DNA of 64,000 nucleotides from Vespa crabro (lineage: Eukaryota > Arthropoda > Insecta > Hymenoptera > Vespidae). A model generated the notes under the pieces. It saw only the letters and a program-made list of their open reading frames with translations, had not been told where the DNA came from and ran no database searches. Below are positions 25,801-34,560 of this stretch, in pieces. Position numbers and translations under genes: made by a program. The stretch lies in assembly GCF_910589235.1 (NCBI RefSeq), contig NC_060955.1:9204497-9268496 (forward strand), written 5' to 3'. Every line of letters starts with the position of its first letter. The stretch's first letter is position 1.

Positions 25801-28226
25801 AAATATTCAACTTATTCTGAGTCACCCTATATATAATAAATTTGCAAGACGAGCGAGACAAGTTCCGCACAATTTCAAATCAGCCTTCGTTGACAAAACT
25901 AATTATATTTTCGCGCGAGCGTAAGCAAACGTATTACGTCGCCACTACGAAAAGTTACATAAACCTTGAAGATAGCTGGCAAATTTTAATATCTTCTCGA
26001 TGTTTGTACTATTGTTGTCTCTGATTTTTTAGATACTTGTCTCTGTCTGTCTTTTTTTAACGCTCTTTTATCTTTCTCTTCCTTTTTCTTGTTTTATTTC
26101 TTATCACGTTGTTTGAAGCGATAAAAGAATGTTGTCGATTTGGATCGCCTCGACTTTATCACTTACATGTGTTTCGATCGAACTGATCAACAACAAAACT
26201 TCTATTCTTCAACGGTCTTTTAATTTCTCGCCGGTAAACCAAGGTTAAGGAATGAAATAATAAAGAAAATTGGAGATGGAGGCGAAGGAAAATAAAAGGA
26301 GGATAGATAGTTCGAAACATTAAAAAATAATAGAAAACTGTTTCTTCTTGCAGCTCGACTGGCAGCTAAAATTGCACGCAAAGAATCACTTTCGTTGAAA
26401 CTAGCCCTCAGGCCTGATAGGCAGGAGCTCATCAATAGAAATATTCTTCAGTTACAAACAGACAATGAAAGGCAAGAAACGAAAGAGGCTATTGGTGCTC
26501 GGCTTATCAGGTAAAATGATTCTTTCCTTCTTTTTATTTTTTCTTTTCTATAGTTATGTATACATTACATATTGATAGTTGAAAAATTGTGATATAAAAT
26601 CATTTGTATTTCAGGCGACTGAGTATGCGTCCTACTCAAGAAGAATTAGAGGAACGAAATATTTTAAAAAGTAAGTTTCTTCGTTTATAATTACATTTTA
26701 ATTCCTTGGATAGCGACTTGCAGAAATTTTCCACGTGGATCCCAGATACACCGAAATATTGTGACTGCTTACTGCAACGATGTCAGATCTTTTCCTAAAT
26801 TAAATAAAAAATTGTGTACTTATCAGTCGCGGATCAAATATTTGAGCTGATAATGAGTAATTTAAAAAAAATAAATAAAAAAAAATAAATTTTATACTTA
26901 ACTCTAATCAATCTATAGTAGCACAACAAAACACAAAATCAAAATTAAAAAGTGTAATTTTATTTAAAACTAATGTAAAATTTGCTGGTACTTTTAAGAT
27001 GATAATTTGTCTATGTCAAATTTGTTTTTATAATAATATTATAAAAACAAACTTGACTTATTATATTATTATTTATAATGTTATTACATAAGTAGATAAT
27101 TAAATTTCTTACATATTTTGAGATTTCAGAAAATGAAATATAGATAAATAACAATATTCTATTTATCTAATTTCAAGATTTTAAGATGTTTTTCTGTTTT
27201 GCAAAGATTTGAAATCTCTCTTTTTTTTAATAATTTACAAAACTTTACTGAGATTTTTCTCACGGAACACAGAGTGATCCACGGGTCATCGGCTCGCCAT
27301 CGCTGATTTATTGTGTTTCAACTGATAATGACTTCATCAAATAACTTAGTACTGGACAAATACTTGCAAATTTAAATTTGATAAATATTGTTTCGATCTA
27401 TAGAAGAGTTATTTTCATTATTTTGCACTTTAGCACAAAAAATACATGACGAATCTAACTCGTCAAATACACCCAAGAAGTTAATTCTCATAAATACAAG
27501 AAATATGATTAATAATTATGTATTATATTTTTTTTAGAACAAAGTCCTGCCGAGGAGAAGAAGCAAAAGGAAGAGAAAAAACGATATCTTTTAAGAAAGC
27601 TTAGCTTCCGACCAACCGTCGAAGAACTTAAGGAAAAGAAGGTATTTAAAGGATGAATAATTAAATAGAGAAACATTGTATATCGTCATAGATTATATCT
27701 TATTTGCTCTATAATCTTGGAGCATCTGGAGAAATTATGAGAAGTAATGAGTATAGAGGTTAATTAACTAATTTCGTTTATCTTTCGTATATATTCAACA
27801 ATTTGTCCAAATCAGTAATATGATTATTATAAGAATACGAATATCTTAGATCTACGTAAATAAAATAAATAAATAAAAAAAATGATTTTCGATTTGATAG
27901 CGTAAAAAGTAAGATACTTTGTCTGTTTTATAGATCATCAGATTCAACGATTACATCGAAGTTACGCAAGCTCACGACTACGATAGGAGAGCCGATAAGC
28001 CATGGACGCGATTGACTCCAAAGGATAAAGCAGCAATTAGGAAGGAACTGAACGAATTCAAGAGTTCCGAGATGGCTGTACACGAAGACAGTCGACACCT
28101 TACCAGGTAAATAAAACTAAATGAAATGAAACCAAGTAATTGACACCTTTCTTTTCGATCATTATTAATTCAATATTAGTGCAATATTATAAGACTAATT
28201 TCACTTTTAGATTCCATAGACCATGA
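335..28226 (+). CDS. Phactr: Phosphatase and actin regulator (Phactr family), ten coding exons
   Basis: Phactr proteins bind G-actin through RPEL repeats and protein phosphatase 1 through a C-terminal segment, coupling actin pools to PP1 activity at cortex and nucleus (family knowledge). Joining 335-539, 20078-20278, 21859-22089, 22370-22619, 24462-24607, 26354-26510, 26615-26670, 27538-27641, 27934-28106 and 28211-28226 gives 1539 nt, a 512-residue protein and a TGA stop. All introns are GT/AG and phases agree. Visible domains: basic N terminus (residues 16-25, RRRRRC), Pro-rich stretch about 160-195, acidic stretch about 210-230, RPEL cores RPDRQEL (364-370), RPTQEEL (402-408), RPTVEEL (440-446), then the PP1 segment with IIRFNDY (451-457) and KPW (472-474), ending RFHRP. 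The start ATG at 335 follows an in-frame TGA at 242. The N-terminal RPEL of vertebrate Phactr was not found, so other isoforms may start upstream of the window. Family call is very secure; the first exon is less so. Confidence 0.93.
1021..1138. repeat. (GA)n microsatellite
   Basis: About 118 bp of GAGA with scattered GGGA and AAAG interruptions, GA on the plus (sense) strand. Confidence 0.97.
2489..2525. repeat. (TA)n microsatellite
   Basis: Simple TA run of roughly 37 bp in intron 1. Confidence 0.95.
3056..3195. repeat. (TA)n and TATATTTA-rich tract
   Basis: A clean (TA)n run to about 3092 followed by degenerate TATATTTATA repeats. Confidence 0.85.
3333..3741. repeat. Fold-back (MITE-like) repeat in intron 1
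   Basis: CTCTGAATTATTGAGTAAAT at 3333 is repeated in inverted form around 3699-3741, where the reverse complement reads CTCTGAATTGTTGAATAAGT. The similarity runs about 50 bp inward with mismatches. The interior has no transposase. It resembles a non-autonomous DNA element; target duplications are not clear. Confidence 0.6.
4853..4946. repeat. (GA)n microsatellite
   Basis: Roughly 94 bp of GA on the plus strand, ending in GAAAGAAAGAGA. Confidence 0.97.
6729..6752. repeat. (TA)n microsatellite
   Basis: Short uninterrupted TA run. Confidence 0.9.
9817..11088 (-). mobile_element. mariner element nested in the piggyBac
   Basis: A TA duplication at 9815-9816 and 11089-11090 flanks 28-bp inverted repeats matching at 24 of 28 positions (left begins CGAGGACAGTCCCAGAAGTA; the right end inverted begins CGAGGGTAGTCCCAGAAGTA). 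Length 1272 bp is standard for mariner. Removing it rejoins the host frame to read KRVILFLF-NCALFNALVIY, showing insertion into an already existing piggyBac. Confidence 0.95.
9882..10908 (-). pseudogene. mariner transposase pseudogene
   Basis: Reading on the minus strand from ATG at 10908: MDKIGHCYMIQYFHLKGLSP, then stops and frameshifts through the middle. An intact C-terminal part reads VLFHQDNASVHTSVIAMAK, LPHAPYSPDLALSDYFLF and a further tail ending RDYVEK before TAA at 9882-9884. HQDN and YSPDLALSD supply the second and third acidic positions of the mariner DDD triad. A small frameshift lies near 9940. Inactive copy. Confidence 0.9.
11634..11761. repeat. 64-bp tandem duplication next to the piggyBac right end
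   Basis: GTTAATATTTTTTGTAAA recurs at 11641 and 11705, with TATTTTAACTGAGATAGACT downstream in both, a period of 64 bp and few differences. The first unit starts at the TTAA used by the piggyBac and the second begins with the equivalent GTTAAGCAACG. Confidence 0.9.
12315..12387. repeat. (GA)n microsatellite
   Basis: Uninterrupted GA run of about 73 bp. Confidence 0.97.
13971..14029. repeat. (GA)n microsatellite
   Basis: Uninterrupted GA run of about 59 bp. Confidence 0.97.
14309..14715. repeat. Degenerate tandem repeat, about 132 bp x 3
   Basis: Three diverged units start near 14309, 14467 and 14599. Each has CATTTC(A/G)(C/T)TT, a TTTAGTTT/TTTTAGAC motif, a TC-rich patch and a TTGAGAA(A/T) stretch. 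Units 2 and 3 are 132 bp apart. Unit 1 is longer because its TC patch has become a CT microsatellite. Confidence 0.75.
14366..14408. repeat. (CT)n microsatellite
   Basis: The only sizeable tract in the window with CT rather than GA on the plus strand; it lies within unit 1 of the tandem repeat. Confidence 0.96.
16383..17132. repeat. (TACA)n tetranucleotide tract, about 750 bp
   Basis: About 187 units of TACA, with only two CGTA variants (at 16417 and 16453) near the left end and about 675 bp without interruption after them. Open frames in several phases (HTYI, MYVC) are by-products of a tetranucleotide whose three-codon cycle lacks stops. Confidence 0.99.
17133..20077 (+). other. Intron 1, last part: no gene
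   Basis: AT-rich intronic DNA with a GA tract at 18924-18975 and a TAGTG/GTAGTA-rich patch at about 19632-19685. The open frames around 18464-18685 and 18716-18922 (minus) have no recognisable domain. Confidence 0.65.
18924..18975. repeat. (GA)n microsatellite
   Basis: GA run on the plus strand, ending in GAAAGAGAGAGGGA. Confidence 0.95.
20078..20278 (+). CDS. Phactr: Phactr coding exon 2
   Basis: Acceptor TTTTCTGTTGCAG just before 20078 and donor ACA/GTGAGT after 20278. It reads PKKEKTEQSANGAVSPSG... and ends PSTLDARVVARRLILFD. The low-complexity Ser/Thr/Gln-rich middle is typical of the divergent linker in this family. The phase matches exon 1 and exon 3 without any frame correction. Confidence 0.88.
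20944..21041. repeat. (GA)n microsatellite in intron 2
   Basis: GA run with GAAAGA interruptions, 0.7 kb after exon 2. Confidence 0.97.
21859..22089 (+). CDS. Phactr: Phactr coding exon 3 (proline-rich)
   Basis: Acceptor TTTAATTTCAG; donor GAAG/GTGAGA. Reads MEKAVLDQSVENQQQ, then a proline-rich segment with PIPPPPMFSSPSP, ending in acidic SDCEDE. Vertebrate Phactr proteins carry comparable Pro-rich linkers; a profilin, SH3 or WW partner is possible but only inferred. Confidence 0.9.
22370..22619 (+). CDS. Phactr: Phactr coding exon 4 (acidic and linker region)
   Basis: Acceptor CCTTCGTAG; donor CAA/GTTAGT, a weaker site than the others. It opens with a strongly acidic stretch (DDEDIDVEEEDDN), continues with FRVSQPDPAIDTSRIEEIP and ends in RQELHASF. 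The phase carries two bases of a codon into exon 5. Confidence 0.88.
22801..22866. repeat. (GA)n microsatellite in intron 4
   Basis: GA run about 180 bp downstream of the exon 4 donor. Confidence 0.97.
22867..24461 (+). other. Intron 4 remainder: no gene
   Basis: AT-rich intron without a recognised element. The open frames at 23406-23606 (minus) and 23455-23790 overlap on opposite strands and look random. Confidence 0.65.
24462..24607 (+). CDS. Phactr: Phactr coding exon 5 (tandem NAGNAG acceptor)
   Basis: The acceptor is TTTCAGCAG, so splicing can start at 24462 or 24465. Both keep frame and differ by one serine (NSRPV or NRPV). The exon reads RPVRFGLALPCTLENKENARPYVIRED and ends in the acidic YRDEYDDEK that precedes the RPEL cluster in Phactr proteins. 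The donor is AAAAAA/GTAAGA. Confidence 0.87.
25397..25835. mobile_element. Fold-back MITE in Phactr intron 5
   Basis: The left end TATATATAGCGTGTCCCGAA and the inverted right end TATATATAGGGTGACTCAGA match at most positions. Similarity continues inward: CAATAAAAAAATTCACATAA near 25463 against CAATAAAACAGTTCATATAA on the other strand, and a shared TTATAGC. Arms are roughly 130 bp, with no coding capacity. The class cannot be set from sequence alone; a Tc1/mariner- or hAT-derived origin is possible. Confidence 0.75.
26354..26510 (+). CDS. Phactr: Phactr coding exon 6 (first RPEL of the C-terminal cluster)
   Basis: Acceptor TTTCTTCTTGCAG and donor ATCAG/GTAAAA. Contains LAAKIARKESLSLKLALRPD with the RPDRQEL core, followed by NILQLQTDNERQETKEAIG. 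This is one actin-contacting RPEL helix unit plus the spacer to the next. Confidence 0.96.
26615..26670 (+). CDS. Phactr: Phactr coding exon 7 (RPEL repeat)
   Basis: A 56-nt microexon with acceptor ATTTCAG and donor AAAAA/GTAAGT. It encodes RRLSMRPTQEELEERNILK, almost exactly one RPEL motif with core RPTQEEL. It is too short to stand out as an open frame and was found by following phase and homology. Confidence 0.95.
26671..27537 (+). other. Phactr intron 7: no gene seen
   Basis: AT-rich intron of 867 bp between two RPEL exons. No repeat or coding feature recognised. Confidence 0.7.
27538..27641 (+). CDS. Phactr: Phactr coding exon 8 (RPEL repeat)
   Basis: Acceptor is a long T tract ending TTTTTAG; donor AAG/GTATTT. 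It encodes a charged spacer (SPAEEKKQKEEKKRYLL) and RKLSFRPTVEELKEKK with core RPTVEEL. It ends in phase 0 directly before the PP1-binding exon. Confidence 0.96.
27934..28106 (+). CDS. Phactr: Phactr coding exon 9 (PP1-binding segment)
   Basis: Acceptor GTTTTATAG; donor CCAG/GTAAAT. Encodes IIRFNDYIEVTQAHDYDRRA, KPWTRLTPKDKAAIRKELNE and FKSSEMAVHEDSRHLT. In the family this C-terminal segment wraps PP1c with an RVxF-like element, an Arg contact and a Trp; all have visible counterparts here (IRFNDY, RR, KPW). Confidence 0.97.
28211..28226 (+). CDS. Phactr: Phactr coding exon 10 (final residues and stop)
   Basis: Acceptor CACTTTTAG. With the AG left over from exon 9 this gives RFHRP and TGA at 28224-28226, the invariant Phactr C terminus. 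Only 16 nt are coding; the rest of the exon is 3' UTR. Confidence 0.95.
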
Positions 28227-29340
28227 CAATTGCAATGTGTAGAGGTGATGCAGTGTGGTGCAGGTGTAGTAAGTGAAGGTGCAGTGTGGTGGCCACGTGT
28301 TGAAGCTGGATAAATCGAGTTTGCGTCTGGGTTGCGTAATTAAATAACGGAATACGCCATAATCTACCAGTGATTGAAGATGATGAAAAAGGAAGAAAAA
28401 TACTTTGACGTTGCTAAATCGTATCGCCGGTTATTGTTCATTCGCGCATCGTTTATCTATTATTCGCAACAATCATCGTCGTCGTCGTCGTCATCATTGT
28501 TATCCTCATATGCAAACCATTATTATTTTTAACATCCGGCGATCCATGACTCGCAATGTCAACTATGCTTTGTTTAGCGTTCTCGCAACGCCGATGAAGA
28601 TTGTGATAGGGTGGTTTGCCTAATTTAAAGAAAATAAATCTTGGGGAATCACTCGCCGAAATACTACATTTTTTCTTAGGAAACGTTCGCATCTACGCTC
28701 ATTATTTTATATTTTTTTAAACTTTTATTTTATTTTTTTTTAAGTATGTCTTCTTTCCCTTGTTCTTATGCTCTTCTATCTTCTCTCGTATAGTATTCAT
28801 CTCGTTAATTTCACAACGCAATTGTATAATTCATTTTCAAAACGTTTTTAATCACGAATATTTAATGGTACGTAATTGTTTAATAATTTTTCATTAGTCG
28901 ATGTAATATTTTAAACGATGACGAACGCGAAATTTTAAAAGTACATCATTATATATTTTATATATATAATGTTAAAGCACGTAGGCGAAGTATAATTAAG
29001 TAGTTATGAAAATTTTTCATTACACGATCGTTACACGAATGTATATGCGGACGAATCCTTACACATATACAAGAAAAAAAAATTATCTATGCCAATCAAT
29101 TTGGCTCCTTTATGTCACTTGGCATCGCCATCCACGTAATAGTTTAATTCTACTGAATTTAGTTACTTTCCTTAAAAGAATTAATCTTTTCATCTTCATA
29201 GTCTTTCAATCTTTCTATTCTTTGACAAAATATTTTTATTTCTCCATTGATCTATTAATTATGCGCTATTTTCTTTTTTACATAATATAAATAAATATAA
29301 CAAAAATAAATAAATAAATAAACAGATATCGTTCATATTT
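28227..29340 (+). other. Probable 3' UTR of the Phactr gene
   Basis: Follows the stop codon without further acceptor-like coding. AATAAA signals occur at 28633-28638, 29290-29295 and several times in the (AATA)n-rich stretch to about 29325. Which is used cannot be told from sequence; the transcript could extend further. Confidence 0.5.
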
Positions 29341-29736
29341 CAAGAAACTATGACAATCGATAAGAATATTCGATCGACGAAGGAAAAAAAGAAAACAAAC
29401 AGAGAAAAAAACAATTAAGAAAGAAAAAACACCTTTCCTTTACTGCCAGGTATCATTTTTCTCATAGGGCTTGAAGACCAAACGCTAACGACTAAATATA
29501 AATAATGTTTTCTGTTTAAACGATGCATATTGTACAATTCTACTCTGTATAGGAATATACATATGTACGTTAGTGATTTATTATTATTATTATTTTAGTA
29601 TTGTTACTTATTATTATCCTTATTTTTATCATAAGCTCAGTTTGGTTTTTTTGAGAATATATAGTAGACTTTCTTGGTCATGCTATACTTCTCAACTATT
29701 ATTTATAGTTGATGATAGCGTCACTGAGAAATTTTT

Positions 29737-29744
29737 ATTATTAA

Positions 29745-29802
<58 letters not shown>

Positions 29803-29803
29803 A
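29737..29803. repeat. (TTA)n microsatellite
   Basis: Trinucleotide run of about 67 bp. Confidence 0.95.
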
Positions 29804-31574
29804 TTATTATTGCCATTTTCATCATTATGGTATTGTTATCATTGTTATAGTCAATATTAGTGACGCTGCGGTTCTCGTTATTTTCGATCACACATTTTTA
29901 TTGCAAAAAGGATATAATAAAAAAGAGAAAAGAAGGTAATACGTCAACGTACATGATGTATATGCACACGTATATGTATATAAGACAGAAGCATTTTTGT
30001 TGTTTAAAGATTATCTAATCAAAAAGTTTTTAAGAGAGGATCAAAATGAAAAAATAAATGAAAAATTGGCTGAACGAAATCATCAAGACGAACTGGAATT
30101 CTTGATTTCTGATTATAATTTAAAAGAAAAAATAAGAAAAGTCGAATGAAGTAAAAAAAGAAAAAAAAAATATAATGGGTGAACTGAGAAAAAGATTAGA
30201 GAAACTTTCGCATTTCGTTTATAATTTTGCAGCTTGTAACTCCGCTTGTAAATTTTTGACTCTTTCCACTTTAACCCAAAATTATGGGTTTTATATTTAC
30301 GTTATAAAATATATGAGGAAGAACAAAAAACGAATTAAGGAAAACAAAAAAGAAAATGATAGAAGACATGAAATATATCTAATTTTGATTATTGATGATT
30401 GATGAGACTGTATTAAACATTCTCTGAATGTATTTAATCACTACAATCAAACGAAAAGATTGTAAGAATAAAAGGAGATCGTGACGATGAGCTTGAAAGA
30501 AAAAGAAAGAAAAAGAAAAGAGATATAAGGAGAAAAGAATTATTCTTATCCTATATAATCTAGTTTCGACGATCGCGTCCAATGGCATGAAAAGATCGAA
30601 GCGTCGATTATTCTCTTTTTACACCTATTGGTAAACTCAACAGTTCGATATATTACATTCGTCAACTTCGAGTTGCATCGGAGGTACCGATATAATATAA
30701 ACTTCCAAGGGCATCACGAAGACGCACGTGATAAAGAAACGATGATGAGCGAACGAGGAATAATAATTAAGCAAGAATAAACGGAACGAAGAAAATAAAA
30801 AGTGTACAACAAGAACAAGAACCTCTTTCGTTCCATTGGTTGAGCAGTGTGACTACCGTGTAGTCAAGCAAAATATCCACTGCGGATTGTTTGAGAGAAT
30901 AAAATATATGTAGCATACGAATGCGTGAGTCGTAACGTGAATGTTTCAAATGATATGCCGCAAGCGATGTGATTATCTTGTCTGTGTGTGTGTGTGTATG
31001 CATGTATATATGTATGCATGTATGTATGTATGCATGTATATGTTCTTATTGCATGTGTGATGTATGAAGGTATATGTAAGCTTATATGAGAGTGTGTGTT
31101 AAAAAATAGAAAAAATGCGAAAAAGAGAAGATGATCGATGAACAAGATATTATAATTTTAAACGCAAAATTGCGGGGAACAAAATTCGGAGAAAAAAACT
31201 TCACGCCTGCTGTGCGTTTGGCCTGTTGTACTATTATAATTTTCTCCTGCTTTTTGCATACCCGCTCGCGGATAATCGACGAAGAGAGATGAGGAAAAAT
31301 GAACTGACTTCGATAGTATACGGCTGATGATTAGCGAACGATTTGTGTACATATTAATGGAAAAAATGGAAAAAAAATAAACAAAGAAATAATGGGAAGA
31401 ATATATATACTGTAAAACATACCGCAATATAGATATTCGCAGTTAAAACACGCTACGATAATTACGCAATTGTAAACGATGCATACTTATAAATACTACT
31501 TTTTAGATAACAAAGCTCTAATGCAAATCATATACATATATAAATATTATACGTATACATATAGACATATAGAT

Positions 31575-31712
<138 letters not shown>

Positions 31713-34560
31713 TATTAATATTATTATTTGGACGCGGTACAACAAGTAGTATGTGCATTTTCCAGCACAGATAGTTGGTATTTTGTGTACAAAAGTGAAA
31801 TTGAAAATAATTGTTGAACTCATGTCGAGAACGCTCGCATTGAGCCTTCACAGAAATATTCGTCTAGGAAAAATAATAAATCGAAAGGAAAGAGAGAAAC
31901 AGTGACAGAGTTTTTAAGCGGTAGAAAAGAAAAAAAGGAAAGACGAAAGTAAAAGAGAAAAAGAACTAAATTCTCTCGATGTTAATATGCAACGATCCAG
32001 AAGTTACGAATTCATTCGAGCATTCAATCGACGCAAAACAAATCAATAGTATTTAATTCGAGAAACATTATCGATATTAATTTTATACGCAAGTAAATAA
32101 GATGCGTACGTTCAGTTCTGATAATCAGCTTTGTCCTTCCTTTTTTTTCAATCGACATAAATGCATACATATGTACTTTAATAAAAAGTGTTCTCGAGCA
32201 CTCATCGCTTCTCTCTTTCTTCAGATTTCGTATTATACAAAATACTGAAATTGCAAATTCATATTCTTCTGCAAATTGATATTGCAACTCGATAAATGCG
32301 ATGCTCTTTTATTTACCATTTCTGTCAAAATATTCTCATAGTAATTTGAATTATTCGTCAATTTTCAAACCCTTTTTATTGTAGTTTAGATGGATTTAAA
32401 TTTCGCAGGCTTTTACACACGATACCTCATCGTTTAGTAGTTGCGTTTTCAAATCGGCCATGAATTGCTTGTAAATAATGCTAAGAAAAAAGAGAAGAAG
32501 ACAAAAACAAAGAAAATTGTAAGAATTTCAGGACGCTATTTCGTCTATTAATAATTCCGTTATTGTTTGCAGAACGAATAAGGTATGTACTCGTGGTTAT
32601 TAATAATGAATTTCGATTGCGGATTACAAAAAGAGATAAAACTCGCCATCGTTGTCCATCATGTGGACGAACGGTCGATCGTGTTTGTTGTATTATATCT
32701 TACTATTAATGGTTAATATCGATAACACATAACAAACAATAAGGATAAATAATAATTTAAGGTGACGGAAAAAAGGTGTGTGTTAAGAGATCGACAGCTG
32801 CTGACATTTGGAGTCTGCATATTTTCCTAAATATGTTTTCGGAAGGAAGAGAAGGAGGAGAGCACTCAAGGCATGTCGAGTTTTTTTTTTGCGAAATGCA
32901 TAGAAACATAAAAAAAAGAAAAAGAAAACAAATAAACAACTGAAAAATGTTCGTGCTTGCTGTGCGATTCGAAGATACACCCTGAGATTTTTACCAAAAA
33001 AACTCCGCCGTACGTTGCGGATGTAGGCAATTTAAACGAACTCTCCGTTTTTTTTATTATTATGTTTTATTCTTATTTTTATCTTTTTTACAACCGTAAA
33101 CTCGCCATATTAAAGGGTGAGAGAATAGTCAAAGGGGATGCATCTATGTGAGGAAACGATTTTATATTGTGAATAATTTCTTTGGGTGGAAGAAAAAGAA
33201 AAAAACACGAATTTGCGACATTCGGGGGAAAAGTGAAAGGTGAATTTTTTGTAATCACACACGTTTCGTGAATGATCACTGGCGCGGTACACAATTTTTC
33301 ATACTAATAATTACGTTCTTAGTGCAAAACTCAAAAGAATCTCATCAACGAATAGAATTCCACTAAGTGATAATTTAGTATAACATGTCTTCGCGGTAAA
33401 TTTTCATTGTATGATCTCGGGCTAATATACATATAACTGTGTGTGTGTATATTTTATTGTCGCACTTATAATTCTTCTCTCTCACTTCTTTTATTTGTCT
33501 TTTTGTTTACTCACGACGAGTTTAATTTTATAAAAACAAACTCACGTGTAAACGATTAATCAATTTTTTAGCTTTCGTCTTTGGAGAGAATAAAAAAGAA
33601 ATGGTATCTCGAAACTAGTGATCACTCATTAAAACGTTTTGCCAACAATGAAAACATTTTTAGAGAAAAAACATTGTATTATATATATCGAAATTAATGA
33701 AGAAACTCTTTTATTATTAGAATAATTCTGTATATAGTTATTATGTCGTAAAAAAAATAATTAAAAATGCACTCTTGACAGGGAAGAGAAATGGCGATAC
33801 GGCTACCTCGTTCGGCTAAAAGAAGAAAAAAAAGATCGAAATACACGGGGAACGATTTACAGTATATAAATAGAACAAATTTATGAAACGGTAAACAAAC
33901 GAACAGCATTAACAAGAATTAATAAATATATCTTCCGTTCTCCTTGCATTGATTTTGAAAGAAGAAAATAAAAGGAAAAAGACGCTGCGTTTTTTCAATT
34001 AAAATTCAGTATGTTTTTCGTTATATAGATTCCAGTATGTATTTCATACACTACGATATATCACAATTTATTGTATTATCGGCGAGATATTGTAACAAAC
34101 AAAAATACTGTTAACTATTCTTAAAAAAAATTAAAACTTTTGTAAACTGAGATTAAATGTCTAACGAAAATATGATAGTTTGTCACCCTTGCCTAAAAAA
34201 AAGAAAAAGTAAAAATATCTATAAAATTTTTTACAATTTCCATCACTTTGCTTATCATGAAAATAATTAACAAATGATCTTCATCTGACATAAAAAGAAA
34301 TATGAACGAAATTTTGTATGAACTTATGACCGCGTTTTGAAATCTATTATAAAGACGTTCCTGAATGTACGAACATTCTATATATTACATAAGAATATAC
34401 AAAATATATTTGGCAAGTTTGCACGTGTATCTGAACACAAATTTGCGCATTAACACTGACCATAACATTACTCCACTAGATGGCAAATTATTTGAATCTA
34501 TATATTACTCAGAATCATTCCTATAGATATTAAAAATCAAAACAAAATTTATTCTTTTAA

